The notes beneath the pieces are model-generated. The model had not been told where the DNA came from. It saw only the letters and a list, made by a program, of their open reading frames with translations, and ran no database searches. A program made the position numbers and the translations under genes. From JAFGRU01 sp016934985 (GTDB taxonomy: Bacteria; Desulfobacterota; Desulfuromonadia; Desulfuromonadales; JAAYDE01): DNA of 64,000 nucleotides. The stretch spans positions 186,001 through 250,000 of the forward strand of contig CAXXJQ010000006.1 in NCBI GenBank assembly GCA_963665045.2. Reading direction: 5' to 3'. This document shows positions 43,421 through 52,478 of this stretch, piece after piece. Each line of letters starts with the position of its first letter. The first letter of the stretch is position 1.

Positions 43421-43639
43421 ATGAAAATGCGAATATGCAAACTTTGCAAGGAACAAGCAGAAAAATCCTTTAAAGGAAAACCACATGAAAATTTGGTCAA
43501 AGTGGATGAGCCCCGTATTTTCAAGGGCCAAAGTCCTCGAAACTACGAGGAGCAGGATTATCAGTGCCTGACCTGCCAATCAAAATTTACCCACAGCACG
43601 AATAAAAACGATGTCGGCTGGACTCTATGGCAGGGGTAA
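43421..43639 (+). CDS. Small zinc-ribbon protein
   Basis: A 72-residue protein with CKLCKEQAEKSF at the N-terminus and CLTCQSKF near the C-terminus, giving four zinc ligands. A basic segment, RIFKGQSPRNYEEQ, lies between. No family is known to me. The start is preceded by GGAAAG. It is 44 bases after the previous zinc-ribbon gene and 116 before the RRM gene, so it belongs to the same group. Confidence 0.65.
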   Translation: MKMRICKLCKEQAEKSFKGKPHENLVKVDEPRIFKGQSPRNYEEQDYQCLTCQSKFTHSTNKNDVGWTLWQG

Positions 43640-43755
43640 TTTGCCTCCTTGGGCAGTTGATTAAGAAAATGTAAATTTTTCTGAATTTTACTTTTATTAG
43701 ACCGGCCGGACTAATGCGCAAAAAATTGTTTTAGTAAACATGAGAGGATATTTTT

Positions 43756-44028
43756 ATGAATATTTATGTAGGAAATCTTGGTTTCGATGTTGACGAAAAG
43801 GATCTTGAAAAACTTTTTTCCGAATTTGGGACGGTTTCCGAAATCAAAATAATTACTGAAGGATTTTCCGGTCGATCAAAAGGATTCGGATTTGTGGAAA
43901 TACCCGACAATTCGGAAGCTGATAAAGCTATTAAAGCCCTCAATGGCTTTATGCTTAAAGAACGAAGCATTAAAGTAAATCAAGCAGAAGTCCGCAAAAA
44001 ACAAAAATCCCGCAGACCCAGGTTTTAA
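43756..44028 (+). CDS. RRM-type RNA-binding protein
   Basis: A 90-residue protein formed of a single RNA-recognition motif. NIYVGNLGFD is RNP2 and SKGFGFVEI is RNP1; the tail is basic (KKQKSRRPRF). Bacterial RRM proteins of this size are cold-induced RNA chaperones and stand beside helicase and Csp genes in many genomes. AGAGGA precedes the ATG by nine bases. Confidence 0.93.
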   Translation: MNIYVGNLGFDVDEKDLEKLFSEFGTVSEIKIITEGFSGRSKGFGFVEIPDNSEADKAIKALNGFMLKERSIKVNQAEVRKKQKSRRPRF

Positions 44029-44181
44029 ACTGGTGGGAAGAAACATGGGCACTCGCGACTAACGACAAATCAAATAACTGCACTCGTTTCAGACACCGCC
44101 AATACTACGCCACAGCACAATTACAATGAAAATCTGAAGGACCGCAAGTTCTGCCGCCATGTCAAAAACAACAACCCGGAA

Positions 44182-44277
44182 AAGCTACCCGAGGGCATGC
44201 CTGGGGCGAGCTTCAAGCATCTGAGAAAGCTTCATCTCCGGCAGAAACGAATCAATCCAAGCCTGATTTCCGGGTAA
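44182..44277 (+). pseudogene. Remnant of a DbpA-type helicase tail
   Basis: A short frame reads LPEGMPGASFKHLRKLHLRQ and ends INPSLI, matching the last 30 residues of the DEAD-box helicase encoded at 38548-40233. No start or upstream domain is left. It is the end of a second copy of that helicase gene, lost by deletion. Confidence 0.75.
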
Positions 44278-44319
44278 TCCTTAAAGTTCTCAAAGTGCCG
44301 GCCAGCGTTACGGTTATTA

Positions 44320-44353
44320 AAAAAAGGCCCTCCTGCCAGCAGGTGGGCCTTTT
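44320..44353 (-). terminator. Rho-independent terminator of the secreted coiled-coil gene
   Basis: AAAAGGCCC and GGGCCTTTT pair across a 14-base loop that itself holds CCTGC/GCAGG. On the minus strand it ends in a seven-T run, 33 bases after the stop of the adjacent gene. Confidence 0.8.
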
Positions 44354-44386
44354 AACATTCTATTTATGTCAGGTGAAATTTGCTTA

Positions 44387-45280
44387 TTAGTTTACTGGTT
44401 CAACCGGGTTCACCCCGACACAGGCTGCGTAGCCATAGCCGATAGTTGAGCCATATCTTGAATCAAAATTTAGATACAAATCCCAACTGTTTCCCGACTC
44501 ACTTGGTATGGAAGTTTTTGCAACCACTTCATAACCACTAAATCCACCACCTGTAGCAATATAACCAGAAGGACATGACACGGTCAGGGGACGGGACTGT
44601 GAGGCAGGGATTTCAACCATATTGTAAGATCGGCTGTAGTATATTCCATTTGACCCTGAGCCCTCAGGTGTACAGACAACGGAACCATCTGCCAAGATTT
44701 CCCTGATGGCGGAACCCGATGGGCAAAAGCCATTCACAATATTTTGCTTTAGTTCTAAATAACCGTTAATTTTGACAACTTCTTCATTCAGAGATTGAAT
44801 TAATGTGGTGTTATTTGCAATCTGACTTTCCAAGGAACTAATATCATTTATTGCCGTCTTAAACGAAGCTATTTTTGCAGCATTTTCATCGATCTGCACC
44901 TGCAACTGGTCAATACGGCCAGCATTAACTGCTTCTATTTGTGATTTCAACCAGGCATTCTCAGATTGTAAGCCACTGATCTGAGCCATCATTGAATTAA
45001 TGCTCATCCCATAAGATGATATTTCTGCGGCCAATGTCATATTCTGGCTTTCAAGATTAGATATTGCAGCATCAAAAGCACCTACGCGTTCTTCCAGCGA
45101 AGACACATTTTGAACAATTGAATCAATCTGCTCTTGAATGGATGAAACTGAGGCCTTAACTTCCGCAATTTGATTATTCAGATAGACGAAAGGTTTTCCT
45201 TTGGTCGAACCTGAGAACGCTGGAGTAACCATCAATGTGAAAATTGCAAAATTTCCAATAATACCAAATACTTTTTTCAT
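44387..45280 (-). CDS. Secreted coiled-coil protein
   Basis: A 297-residue exported protein. A signal peptide (KVFGIIGNFAIFTLMVTPAFS) is followed by a long low-complexity coiled coil (about residues 35-180), with regular heptads such as SIQEQIDSIVQNVSSLEERV, similar in pattern to tail-fibre or adhesin stalks. The C-terminal domain has CPSGYIATGGGFSGYEVV and YGYAACVG, with cysteines likely in disulfides. The ATG at 45280 follows a GGGGG-type site; function is unknown, perhaps adhesion. Confidence 0.75.
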   Translation of the reverse strand: MKKVFGIIGNFAIFTLMVTPAFSGSTKGKPFVYLNNQIAEVKASVSSIQEQIDSIVQNVSSLEERVGAFDAAISNLESQNMTLAAEISSYGMSINSMMAQISGLQSENAWLKSQIEAVNAGRIDQLQVQIDENAAKIASFKTAINDISSLESQIANNTTLIQSLNEEVVKINGYLELKQNIVNGFCPSGSAIREILADGSVVCTPEGSGSNGIYYSRSYNMVEIPASQSRPLTVSCPSGYIATGGGFSGYEVVAKTSIPSESGNSWDLYLNFDSRYGSTIGYGYAACVGVNPVEPVN

Positions 45281-45329
45281 TCCTACCCCCTTCTGAAAAA
45301 CTTCCCCAAAAAAACTTCCTGTCATTTAC

Positions 45330-45425
45330 CCCCAAAAGACTATCGCCTTTAACCAGGTTGCCGTAATCCCGGACCGTCTTCCCCCGTACACCGACGGCAC
45401 CAAAATTTTCAGAAACTTTCTGCCA
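45330..45425 (-). promoter_or_regulatory. Candidate structured leader of the secreted coiled-coil gene
   Basis: Upstream of the gene, on the minus strand, GC-rich hairpins appear in AT-rich surroundings: GCCGTC/GACGGT, CCGG/CTGG and AAAG/CTTT in order. I could not match it to a known riboswitch; it is a candidate only. Confidence 0.3.
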
Positions 45426-46040
45426 ACAATGGCAAAAGGCAAATTTGAAGACCTTTTTAAAATCAATAAAAGTGCCAATTAGCAAGTTTTGGTTTTATTC
45501 GTTTTCCGAACAAATACTAGGCGAGGTCAATTCAGCTAAATTACTGAATTTAGGTCGTTTTTTTAAATTTAAATGGCTTTTATAGATAGAAAGAAGCAGC
45601 CATTCTGATGCAATTTTCCTCAGGGGCATAATTGAGCGTTAATTTTCGGAATGTTTGGGCGCTGGAGTGACCATATGTGCTTCCCTGCAGTCGGGAAAAG
45701 GCCCGCCCAATAGGGGATAGTATTTTAAAAAGAGCCAACTCCTATGATTCGACCTGAAGAGGTTAGTTCAAAATAGAGAGGACTATAAATCATCTACATA
45801 GGATAAAATGACGGGCTTTTTAAGTGCTTCCAAAACAGAAATGATTTGCTCACGAATATAGACCTCGTGTCAAAATTGATTTTTCTTTGGAATCAGGCCC
45901 TGATCATTGAACCCCGACCCCGGTATGTTAGATTTAACCAATAAGAACCTGGGCTATATGAACATTTTGGGGAAGACAACGTGCAAGACAGGTCAGTTGC
46001 CATTTGACGGCGCTTGAACTCCGAACTAAAAAGGACGGGC

Positions 46041-46745
46041 ATGGCAAAACCAACAACCCTGAAAATCAATGCCGATATCCCAAAAAACAGGCTCTATATA
46101 ACCATTGCAGGCAATTTGGCCAAAGAAGATTATGAGCGACTGTATTCGGAGTTAAAGTCTTTGGTCCCGGACCTTCGTCCGGGCTTCAATGTCATAACCG
46201 ATATAAGAAATTGTAAAATGGGTCACATAAGTGGCCTGTCGGCCTTGCAAAAAATTATGAATCACCTCATCACCCAAGGGGTCGGAGAAATCCTGCGGGT
46301 GGTACAAACGGACAGCCTGATCTATAGACAAGCTATGAACCTCGCCAGCAAAACACAGGGTTATAGACCCATTTATGTTTTAAGCCTCGATGAGGCCGAA
46401 ACTTTTTTGGAAAAAGCGGCAAAACGAAATGGGCTTCGCTTTTATTTGCACCAACATGAAATCATTTACATGGTGGAGGGACAGGAAAATAAAGGCCGAA
46501 TTGTAAACATATCGACCAGTGGATGCGCCATAGAAACGGAGTGGCGGGAAGCTTTGCTGAATCGGGAAATTCTCCTCAAAGTAAATTTTGCCCGCAAAAA
46601 TCATTCCCCCATTTTCTTTGAGATTCCAGCACAGGTTGTCAGGGTTGAAGATTACACCTTTGCCGCAAAATTTTTCAACTTCGACTCTCCGGAAAAGGAA
46701 CAGCTCTGGGAATGTTTGCTCAACGAAGCACAACAGCTACTTTGA
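46041..46745 (+). CDS. PilZ-domain protein with STAS-like N-terminus, copy 1
   Basis: A 234-residue cytoplasmic protein. The first 120 residues resemble a SpoIIAA/STAS-like fold (NRLYITIAGNLAKEDYERLY, FNVITDIRNCK). The C-terminal PilZ domain has both cyclic-di-GMP motifs: RNGLR (residues 129-133, RxxxR) and NISTSG (156-161, NxSxxG). It should bind c-di-GMP and pass the signal through the N-terminal domain. The ATG at 46041 follows AAGGACG. It faces a paralogue. Confidence 0.8.
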   Translation: MAKPTTLKINADIPKNRLYITIAGNLAKEDYERLYSELKSLVPDLRPGFNVITDIRNCKMGHISGLSALQKIMNHLITQGVGEILRVVQTDSLIYRQAMNLASKTQGYRPIYVLSLDEAETFLEKAAKRNGLRFYLHQHEIIYMVEGQENKGRIVNISTSGCAIETEWREALLNREILLKVNFARKNHSPIFFEIPAQVVRVEDYTFAAKFFNFDSPEKEQLWECLLNEAQQLL

Positions 46746-46840
46746 CCGTCGGCTTGAACCTGAAGCCTTGAGATAGGGCGGGAAAAGAGGGGAAATTGAT
46801 CCTGTGGGTTTTTGGCAGGTTTTCCGTGCAGAGCGCCTTT

Positions 46841-47548
46841 TCAGGAAGGGTGCAATTCTTTTTGGGCTTCATGCGTGAGGTAACTCCATAACCGGTCTTT
46901 TCGCTCACCTTCAAGATCAACAAATTTGACAGCAAAGCTGTCTTCATTCCCTCTGACGACTTCAGCTTTGATATCGAAGACCTCTTCTTCGTCATCTCTA
47001 TCTTTAAAGCCAATTCTAATCAATGTTTCCGTACCGACGGATGGCTGATCGGCCTCTGTTTCGACAGCGCAACCACTTGTTGAAATATTGATGACCTGTC
47101 CTTGTCCCGCCATGTTATTCAAAAGGTACTCAACAGGCTTATTTTTCAGATAGAGCCTGAGTCCGTTGCGTTTTTCAAAAATATCGATTTTTTGTTCCGC
47201 TTCTTCATGGGTGGCAACATAAATAGGCTTATATCCTTGTAATCTTGACGCAAGATTGATGATTTGCCTGAAAATCAAACCGTTACCATGCATAACCCGG
47301 ACAATTTCACCTACTCCGCTGCTAATAAGATAGTTCATTATTTTTCTGAACGCAGGGATACTGCTGAGCTCAATATATTTACAGCCTGTGTAATCGGAAA
47401 CCACAAAATAGCCCGGGGTTAAGTCAGCAACACAAAACCTTATATCTGTGTACATCCTGTCAAGGTCACTTTTTGAGATTTTTCCGGAAGCTACTAAGTT
47501 CAGCCTGTTTCTGCGGACATCCGCAGAAATTTTTATGCTATCTGTCAT
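46841..47548 (-). CDS. PilZ-domain protein with STAS-like N-terminus, copy 2
   Basis: A 235-residue paralogue of the protein above, in convergent orientation 96 bases away. The same architecture is clear (NRLNLVASGKISKSDLDRMY, YFVVSDYTGCK), with RNGLR and NISTSG intact at the same spacing. Similarity runs the full length but with many differences, so the duplication is old. The pair may give two c-di-GMP sensors with different affinity. Confidence 0.8.
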   Translation of the reverse strand: MTDSIKISADVRRNRLNLVASGKISKSDLDRMYTDIRFCVADLTPGYFVVSDYTGCKYIELSSIPAFRKIMNYLISSGVGEIVRVMHGNGLIFRQIINLASRLQGYKPIYVATHEEAEQKIDIFEKRNGLRLYLKNKPVEYLLNNMAGQGQVINISTSGCAVETEADQPSVGTETLIRIGFKDRDDEEEVFDIKAEVVRGNEDSFAVKFVDLEGERKDRLWSYLTHEAQKELHPS

Positions 47549-48271
47549 AACCCTTTTCCGTCAACCGCCATTACTGATGTAGTCCGCAACCTACAACCGT
47601 TTAGTTATTGATTTGCCAGCCTAAGTTGGAAAAGCTTTTATTCTTGCGGGTAAGAATAAGCTGCTGGAAGTACCCCCAAAACGTATTTGCATACAGCCTT
47701 TAAATCTCTTGATCTCATACCACAAATACCAACATTGCCTCAGTTTAAAACGGCCTATGATCGGCAATAACCATACCGAACCATTTGTTTTTCCCGGAAA
47801 AGTTTTTTTAATTAAACAAAAAATTTCGATGGATCCTTTCAGGGGTATCTCAATAGATAGGGCAAATCAGAATGATAACGAAACGTATTAAATCAACTTG
47901 GGAAAAACTTTAAGAGGGATAAATACATGCTGAAAAACGCCAATGACCTGGCTTTTAATCTCAAGTCTTGGAGAATACCCGGATTATTAATGTTTAACGA
48001 TACCCTGAAGAAATCTCTGCAATACTCGTCACTATGGCGACCTCAATCTGTCACACATTTTCAATCAAGGAATCTGCCGGGATTGGGGGCTCGTAACAAG
48101 AAAATGGGAAATCGAGGACAGGTCTTCGCAAAGGTGAAAGTGGATAGCGGGACTGTTTGTCTAAAATTTGCGGAGATATGGGCCGAGCTACCTTATTCGC
48201 AGTAATTTCATTCCTGTCCTGAGATCACAACGGGCCCCTGGCCATGGCCACTTCCATACAGGGGCAAAGAA
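47549..48271. other. Intergenic region with one doubtful small frame
   Basis: A 92-codon frame (47927-48205, plus strand) has a fair ribosome site (AAGAGGG) but no recognisable domain and an unusual composition. The rest shows no gene. The hairpin CCCCTG/CAGGGG at about 48234-48264 lies downstream of xpt. Confidence 0.4.
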
Positions 48272-48802
48272 TCAGAAATTAACCAGGTGGTCCCGAGAAA
48301 GGATAGCATCAACATCCGTTCGTGCCGATTTATTGATGATAAACGCCCGTCCTGCCAGAACAGCCCCCGCCTGAGCGACAATATCTTCAATGGCTTTCAA
48401 AGTTGATCCTTTGGCCAGAAAGTCATCGACAAACAGCAGCCGTTCACCCGCCGCGAGCACTTCACTCGATACGTAAAGCGTGGTGGTCTCCTGCTTGGTA
48501 AAGGAAAAGCTTGCTGCCGCATAAAAACCGACCATGGTCACGGGTTTCTTCTTTTTTGCATAAACATAAGGGACTTGCAGTTCCAGAGCCACTGCCTGGG
48601 CAAGGGGAATGCCGCTGGTTTCCGCGGTCAACACCTTATCGATGAGACAATCTCTAAAACCCTCAGCAAAATGGGCGGCCATCCTCTGCACCAGGCAGGG
48701 ATCGACCATGTGGTTGAGGAAATGGTCGACTTTGACCACATCGCCATCTATGCGGCCCTCGGTTCTGATCCTTTCCAGCAATTCTATAGCGATATCGGTC
48801 AT
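48272..48802 (-). CDS. xpt: Xanthine phosphoribosyltransferase
   Basis: A 176-residue salvage enzyme that joins xanthine to phosphoribosyl pyrophosphate to make XMP. VKVDHFLNHMVDPCLVQRMA matches the start of Bacillus Xpt, SGIPLAQAVALEL the purine-loop region, and LLFVDDFLAKGST is the PRPP-binding motif. It is the last gene of a nucleoside-import operon and overlaps the permease by four bases, so imported nucleobases go straight to salvage. Related adenine enzymes share the fold, but this pattern favours xanthine. Confidence 0.88.
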   Translation of the reverse strand: MTDIAIELLERIRTEGRIDGDVVKVDHFLNHMVDPCLVQRMAAHFAEGFRDCLIDKVLTAETSGIPLAQAVALELQVPYVYAKKKKPVTMVGFYAAASFSFTKQETTTLYVSSEVLAAGERLLFVDDFLAKGSTLKAIEDIVAQAGAVLAGRAFIINKSARTDVDAILSRDHLVNF

Positions 48803-49719
48803 GAACGGTCCTCCCGATCATAGGGAAACCCGAGGTTGGCAGGCTGACGGGCCGCTCCCTTTTTGAGGCGCACGGTCGACACGACCAGCACCAGAATGGT
48901 GAAAATATAAGGCATCATCTGCAGGATGTGGGCAGAAACCGTGGTTCCCATGGCCTGAAAACGCAGCTGCAGAGCAGTAATCCCGCCGAACAGATAGGCG
49001 CCGAACAGAGCGCGCCCGCTTTTCCAGGAAGCAAAAATGACCAGGGCTACGGCTATCCAACCCCGTCCCGCGGCCATGTTTTCCATCCACATGGGGGTAT
49101 AGGCCAGAGACAGGTAGGCACCACCGAGCCCAACGATGCCGGAACCTATGGTGACGGCCAGAAAACGGTAGAGGCTGACCGGGATGCCGTTGGTATCAGC
49201 CACGGCAGGATATTCCCCGATAGCGCGCAAAGCCAGCCCCCAACGGGTGTGAAAAAGGAAAACACCGATGGCCACAACAAGCAGAAATGACAGATAGATG
49301 AGAATATCCTGATTGAAAAACGCTTTGCCGACCAGCGGCAGTCGAATCAACCCGGGAATGGGCAGGCGCTGAAAGCCGCCAAGGGTGAGGCCGACAAGAT
49401 CACGGCCGAAAAGGGAGGTGAGGCCGATGCCGAACATTGTCAGGGCGAGGCCGCTGACAATTTGGTTGCCTTTCAGGGGAACGGTGATAAAAGCATGAAT
49501 CGCGCCGCCAAGCATGGCGGCGATAAAAGCGGCCAGCACCCCGATCAAAAGGCTGCCGCTTGCCAAGGCACCGGCAAATCCTGCCAAAGCACCCATGAGC
49601 ATCAGGCCTTCGATACCCAGATTGATTATCCCCGCCCGCTCGTTGATAATAGCCCCTAAGGTGGCCAACAGAATAGGAGTGCTGGCCCGCACCGTGGCAT
49701 CAAGAAGCATTTCAATCAT
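48799..49719 (-). CDS. BMP-type nucleoside ABC importer, permease 2
   Basis: A 306-residue inner-membrane permease with eight or nine helices. Features include ERAGIINLGIEGLMLMGALAG, IHAFITVPLKGNQIVSGLALTMF, and TNGIPVSLYRFLAVTIGSG. This is the second permease of a transporter of the NupPQ/YufPQ kind. It overlaps the first permease gene by eight bases and xpt by four. Confidence 0.88.
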   Translation of the reverse strand: MIEMLLDATVRASTPILLATLGAIINERAGIINLGIEGLMLMGALAGFAGALASGSLLIGVLAAFIAAMLGGAIHAFITVPLKGNQIVSGLALTMFGIGLTSLFGRDLVGLTLGGFQRLPIPGLIRLPLVGKAFFNQDILIYLSFLLVVAIGVFLFHTRWGLALRAIGEYPAVADTNGIPVSLYRFLAVTIGSGIVGLGGAYLSLAYTPMWMENMAAGRGWIAVALVIFASWKSGRALFGAYLFGGITALQLRFQAMGTTVSAHILQMMPYIFTILVLVVSTVRLKKGAARQPANLGFPYDREDRS

Positions 49720-50782
49720 GAGCCACCCCCCGCACCAGCTTCAACCGGTAGTGGACAAAAAAGTCCGAGGCCAAAAGAAAAAACAGAATTAACCCCTGGA
49801 AAGCGTATATAAAAGCAACCGGAAGCTGCCAGAAGAGCTGCAAGCTCTCCCCGCCGACCAGAAGAATCCCCATAAGAAACGAAACGATAACGACCCCTAA
49901 TGCGCTGCGCCGAGCCAGCCAGGCAACAATAATGGCGGTATAGCCGTAATTGGCGGAGATGCCGTGCTGAAGCCGGAACTGGAGGCCGGCCACCTCGCTG
50001 AAACCGGCAATGCCGGCAATGGCGCCACTCAGAGTCAGGACCAGAACAATGACGGTGGCGGTTTTCATTCCCGCGAAACGGGCCGCCTGAGGGTTGTTGC
50101 CAATAACGCGGATTTCATATCCCCAGATGGTCCGCTCCATGAACAGGTGGAGCAAAAACGCCAAGGCAAGGGCGAGAAAAAAACCACTGTGCAACCGGGA
50201 GTTGAAATAATCACTCAGGCGGGCGGCGTCGGAAAACTGAGCGGTCAGGGGGAAGCTGAAGCCGCCGGGATCCTTCCAGGGGCCGTAAACCAGATAATCG
50301 GCCCAGAAGATGGCAATGTAATTCATGAGCAGGGTGACAATGACTTCGTTGACCTGCCAGCGGGCACGGAGAAACCCGGCCACAGAAGCCCACAGGCCAC
50401 CGCACAACGCTGCCGCGGCAAACATAAGAACCATCATGACCCAATGGTTGTCGACCCCGGAAAAAAGAGCCACCCAGGTAGCGCCGACCGCACCCATGAC
50501 AATCTGCCCCTCGGCGCCGATATTCCAGAGCTGCATGCGGAAAGCGAGGCTGACACCGAGGCCGGCGAGGATAAGGGGGGTGGTCTTCACAAGGGTCTCG
50601 GAAAAACCGTAAAAAGAGCCGAGGGATTCGCGCAGGATATTGCCATAGGCGGCCAAGGGATTGATTCCCGCGGCCAGCAGCATTATCCCGGCCACTCCGA
50701 GGGCAACGAGAATCGAAGCCAGCGTCGCCGCCAGACGAAACCAGGGGGACGAAAGCTCTCGACGTTCGCTGAGAAGGATCAT
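49712..50782 (-). CDS. BMP-type nucleoside ABC importer, permease 1
   Basis: A 356-residue inner-membrane permease with about nine helices; LAGLGVSLAFRMQLWNIGAEGQ is the typical N-terminal block and RWQVNEVIVTLLMNYIAI the central one, where EV(I)VTLLMNYIA matches NupP/YufP. Pairs with permease 2 to form the channel. Its start overlaps the ATPase stop by four bases. Confidence 0.88.
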   Translation of the reverse strand: MILLSERRELSSPWFRLAATLASILVALGVAGIMLLAAGINPLAAYGNILRESLGSFYGFSETLVKTTPLILAGLGVSLAFRMQLWNIGAEGQIVMGAVGATWVALFSGVDNHWVMMVLMFAAAALCGGLWASVAGFLRARWQVNEVIVTLLMNYIAIFWADYLVYGPWKDPGGFSFPLTAQFSDAARLSDYFNSRLHSGFFLALALAFLLHLFMERTIWGYEIRVIGNNPQAARFAGMKTATVIVLVLTLSGAIAGIAGFSEVAGLQFRLQHGISANYGYTAIIVAWLARRSALGVVIVSFLMGILLVGGESLQLFWQLPVAFIYAFQGLILFFLLASDFFVHYRLKLVRGVAHD

Positions 50783-52287
50783 GCCGCCCCCTCCCCGCTC
50801 ATCATGAGACCGATCTGTTCACGATTCGTATGGCGCGGGTCGGCATAACCGACCACCCTGCCGCGAAACATGACAGCAATGCGGTCACTGAGCTTGAGCA
50901 ATTCATCGAGATCCTCGGAAATCAGCAAAGTGGCCATACCGTCGGCAGCCCCGTCGACCATGACCTTATGGACATACTCAGCTGACCCCATATCAAGACC
51001 CCGGCTGGGATAGAGGGCAACCAGGACCCGAGGTTTTTCCGACAGCTCGCGGGCGATGATGACTTTCTGGATGTTTCCCCCGGAAAGATGGCGTACCGGT
51101 GTGCCCGCCGGACCGCTCTGGATGGAAAACTGGGCGATTTTCTCCCGGGCATTACGGCGAATGGCATCGAAATCCTGGAAAAAACCGCGGCGGAAGGCAG
51201 GGCTTTTGTAGCTTTTCAGGATCAAATTGTCGTCCACGGACAAATCCGGAGCAATGCCCATGCTCTTGCGGTCTTCCGGTACATGGGCGATGCCGGCAAC
51301 ATAGGAATGCCGGGCGTCGCCATGGGTGATGTCCTCCTCACCGGCCAGAATCCGCCCGGCGGCAGCCCGGCGCAAACCGGTCAAAACCTCGGCCAGAGCG
51401 TTCTGGCCATTGCCGGCAATGCCGGCGATACCGAGGATCTCGCCCTTGTGTATATCGAGATCGAGATAATCGAGTTCAGCCAAACCACGTTCGTTATGCA
51501 CTGCCAGCCCCCTGACCCGGAGAGCCACCTCGAAACTGGGGACCGTACTTTTTTCCCATTCGGGAATGCGGTCGGCGCCGATCATGAGGCCGGCGAGCTT
51601 GTGCTCGTCGAACTCGCCACGTTCGAGAGAGGCAAGGGAACAACCCTTTTTCAGGACCGTCACCCGATCCGAGACAGCCATAACCTCGCGCATCTTGTGG
51701 GAAATAAAGATGATGCTCTTGCCCTGTTCTTTTATTCTTTTCAGGACACAGAAAAGCCGCTCCGACTCCTGGGGGGTAAGTACCGCGGTCGGTTCATCAA
51801 GAATCAGCAGACGGCAATCCCGCATCAACAGCTTAATCAGCTCGATCCATTGCCGGGCACCGATAGAAAGCTTCCAGATGGGACTGTCGAGATCAAGATC
51901 AAGGTCGAAAACCGCCATCATGCGAAGGATTTCAGCGCGATATTTTTTTCGTGAAAAAAAGGGGGGAACCCCGTCAAGAGCGAGAAGAATGTTCTCGAAA
52001 ACGCTGTGGGCCGGGACCAGCATGAAATGCTGATGGACCATACCGATGCCCAGCGCCAGCGAATCCCGCGGACTGGCCAGGCGAACCGGTTTGCCGGACA
52101 TCAGGACACGGCCGCTGTCGGGATGGTAAAGCCCTGTCAGGACATTCATGAGGGTGCTTTTCCCGGCGCCGTTTTCACCTAGGAGGGTATGGATTTCTCC
52201 GGGCCGGACCTCAAAAGAAACCTGATCGAGGGCAACCACGCCGGGAAATGTTTTACGAATATGTTCAACACGCAGTAAGTCTGCCAT
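50779..52287 (-). CDS. BMP-type nucleoside ABC importer, duplicated ATPase
   Basis: About 502 residues with two ATP-binding cassettes in one chain. The first has GENGAGKST (Walker A), LSIGARQWIEL (signature) and LLILDEPTAVLTPQ (Walker B). The second has the atypical GIAGNGQNA Walker A and LSGGNIQKVIIARE, as in ribose/nucleoside importers (NupO). It powers import through the two permeases. I take MADLLR at 52287 as start; MSGT at 52299 is also possible. Confidence 0.9.
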   Translation of the reverse strand: MADLLRVEHIRKTFPGVVALDQVSFEVRPGEIHTLLGENGAGKSTLMNVLTGLYHPDSGRVLMSGKPVRLASPRDSLALGIGMVHQHFMLVPAHSVFENILLALDGVPPFFSRKKYRAEILRMMAVFDLDLDLDSPIWKLSIGARQWIELIKLLMRDCRLLILDEPTAVLTPQESERLFCVLKRIKEQGKSIIFISHKMREVMAVSDRVTVLKKGCSLASLERGEFDEHKLAGLMIGADRIPEWEKSTVPSFEVALRVRGLAVHNERGLAELDYLDLDIHKGEILGIAGIAGNGQNALAEVLTGLRRAAAGRILAGEEDITHGDARHSYVAGIAHVPEDRKSMGIAPDLSVDDNLILKSYKSPAFRRGFFQDFDAIRRNAREKIAQFSIQSGPAGTPVRHLSGGNIQKVIIARELSEKPRVLVALYPSRGLDMGSAEYVHKVMVDGAADGMATLLISEDLDELLKLSDRIAVMFRGRVVGYADPRHTNREQIGLMMSGEGAA

Positions 52288-52313
52288 GGTCCCCGACAAG
52301 TGCCTGAAAACAA

Positions 52314-52348
52314 ACCGGAGAGAGAAACACCCTGATCCTCTCTCCGGT
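52314..52348 (-). terminator. Strong hairpin between the binding-protein gene and the ATPase gene
   Basis: ACCGGAGAGAG and CTCTCTCCGGT form an eleven-base perfect stem around a 13-base loop, followed on the minus strand by a T-rich stretch. Inside the operon it would let the binding protein be made in excess, by partial termination or by protecting the upstream message. Confidence 0.7.
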
Positions 52349-52478
52349 CGTATTAGGGATAAATTTTAAGACTGTTCGTCTGGTTGTTTGACCGGCTTCA
52401 CGACCCGCCCCAAGGGTCTTCAGCCCGGCGATGAGAAACATCAAGCCTATTTCACGAACCGTCGAATGCTTTGGTCTG

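Noticed and set aside
45330..45425. Cyclic-di-GMP (GEMM) riboswitch
   Set aside because: The conserved core of that riboswitch (GGGCAAACC and GACGCAAAGCC) is absent, so only a general structured leader is claimed.
47927..48205. A 92-residue gene between the PilZ gene and xpt
   Set aside because: The ribosome site is fair, but composition is odd and nothing is recognisable; kept only as a doubtful frame.
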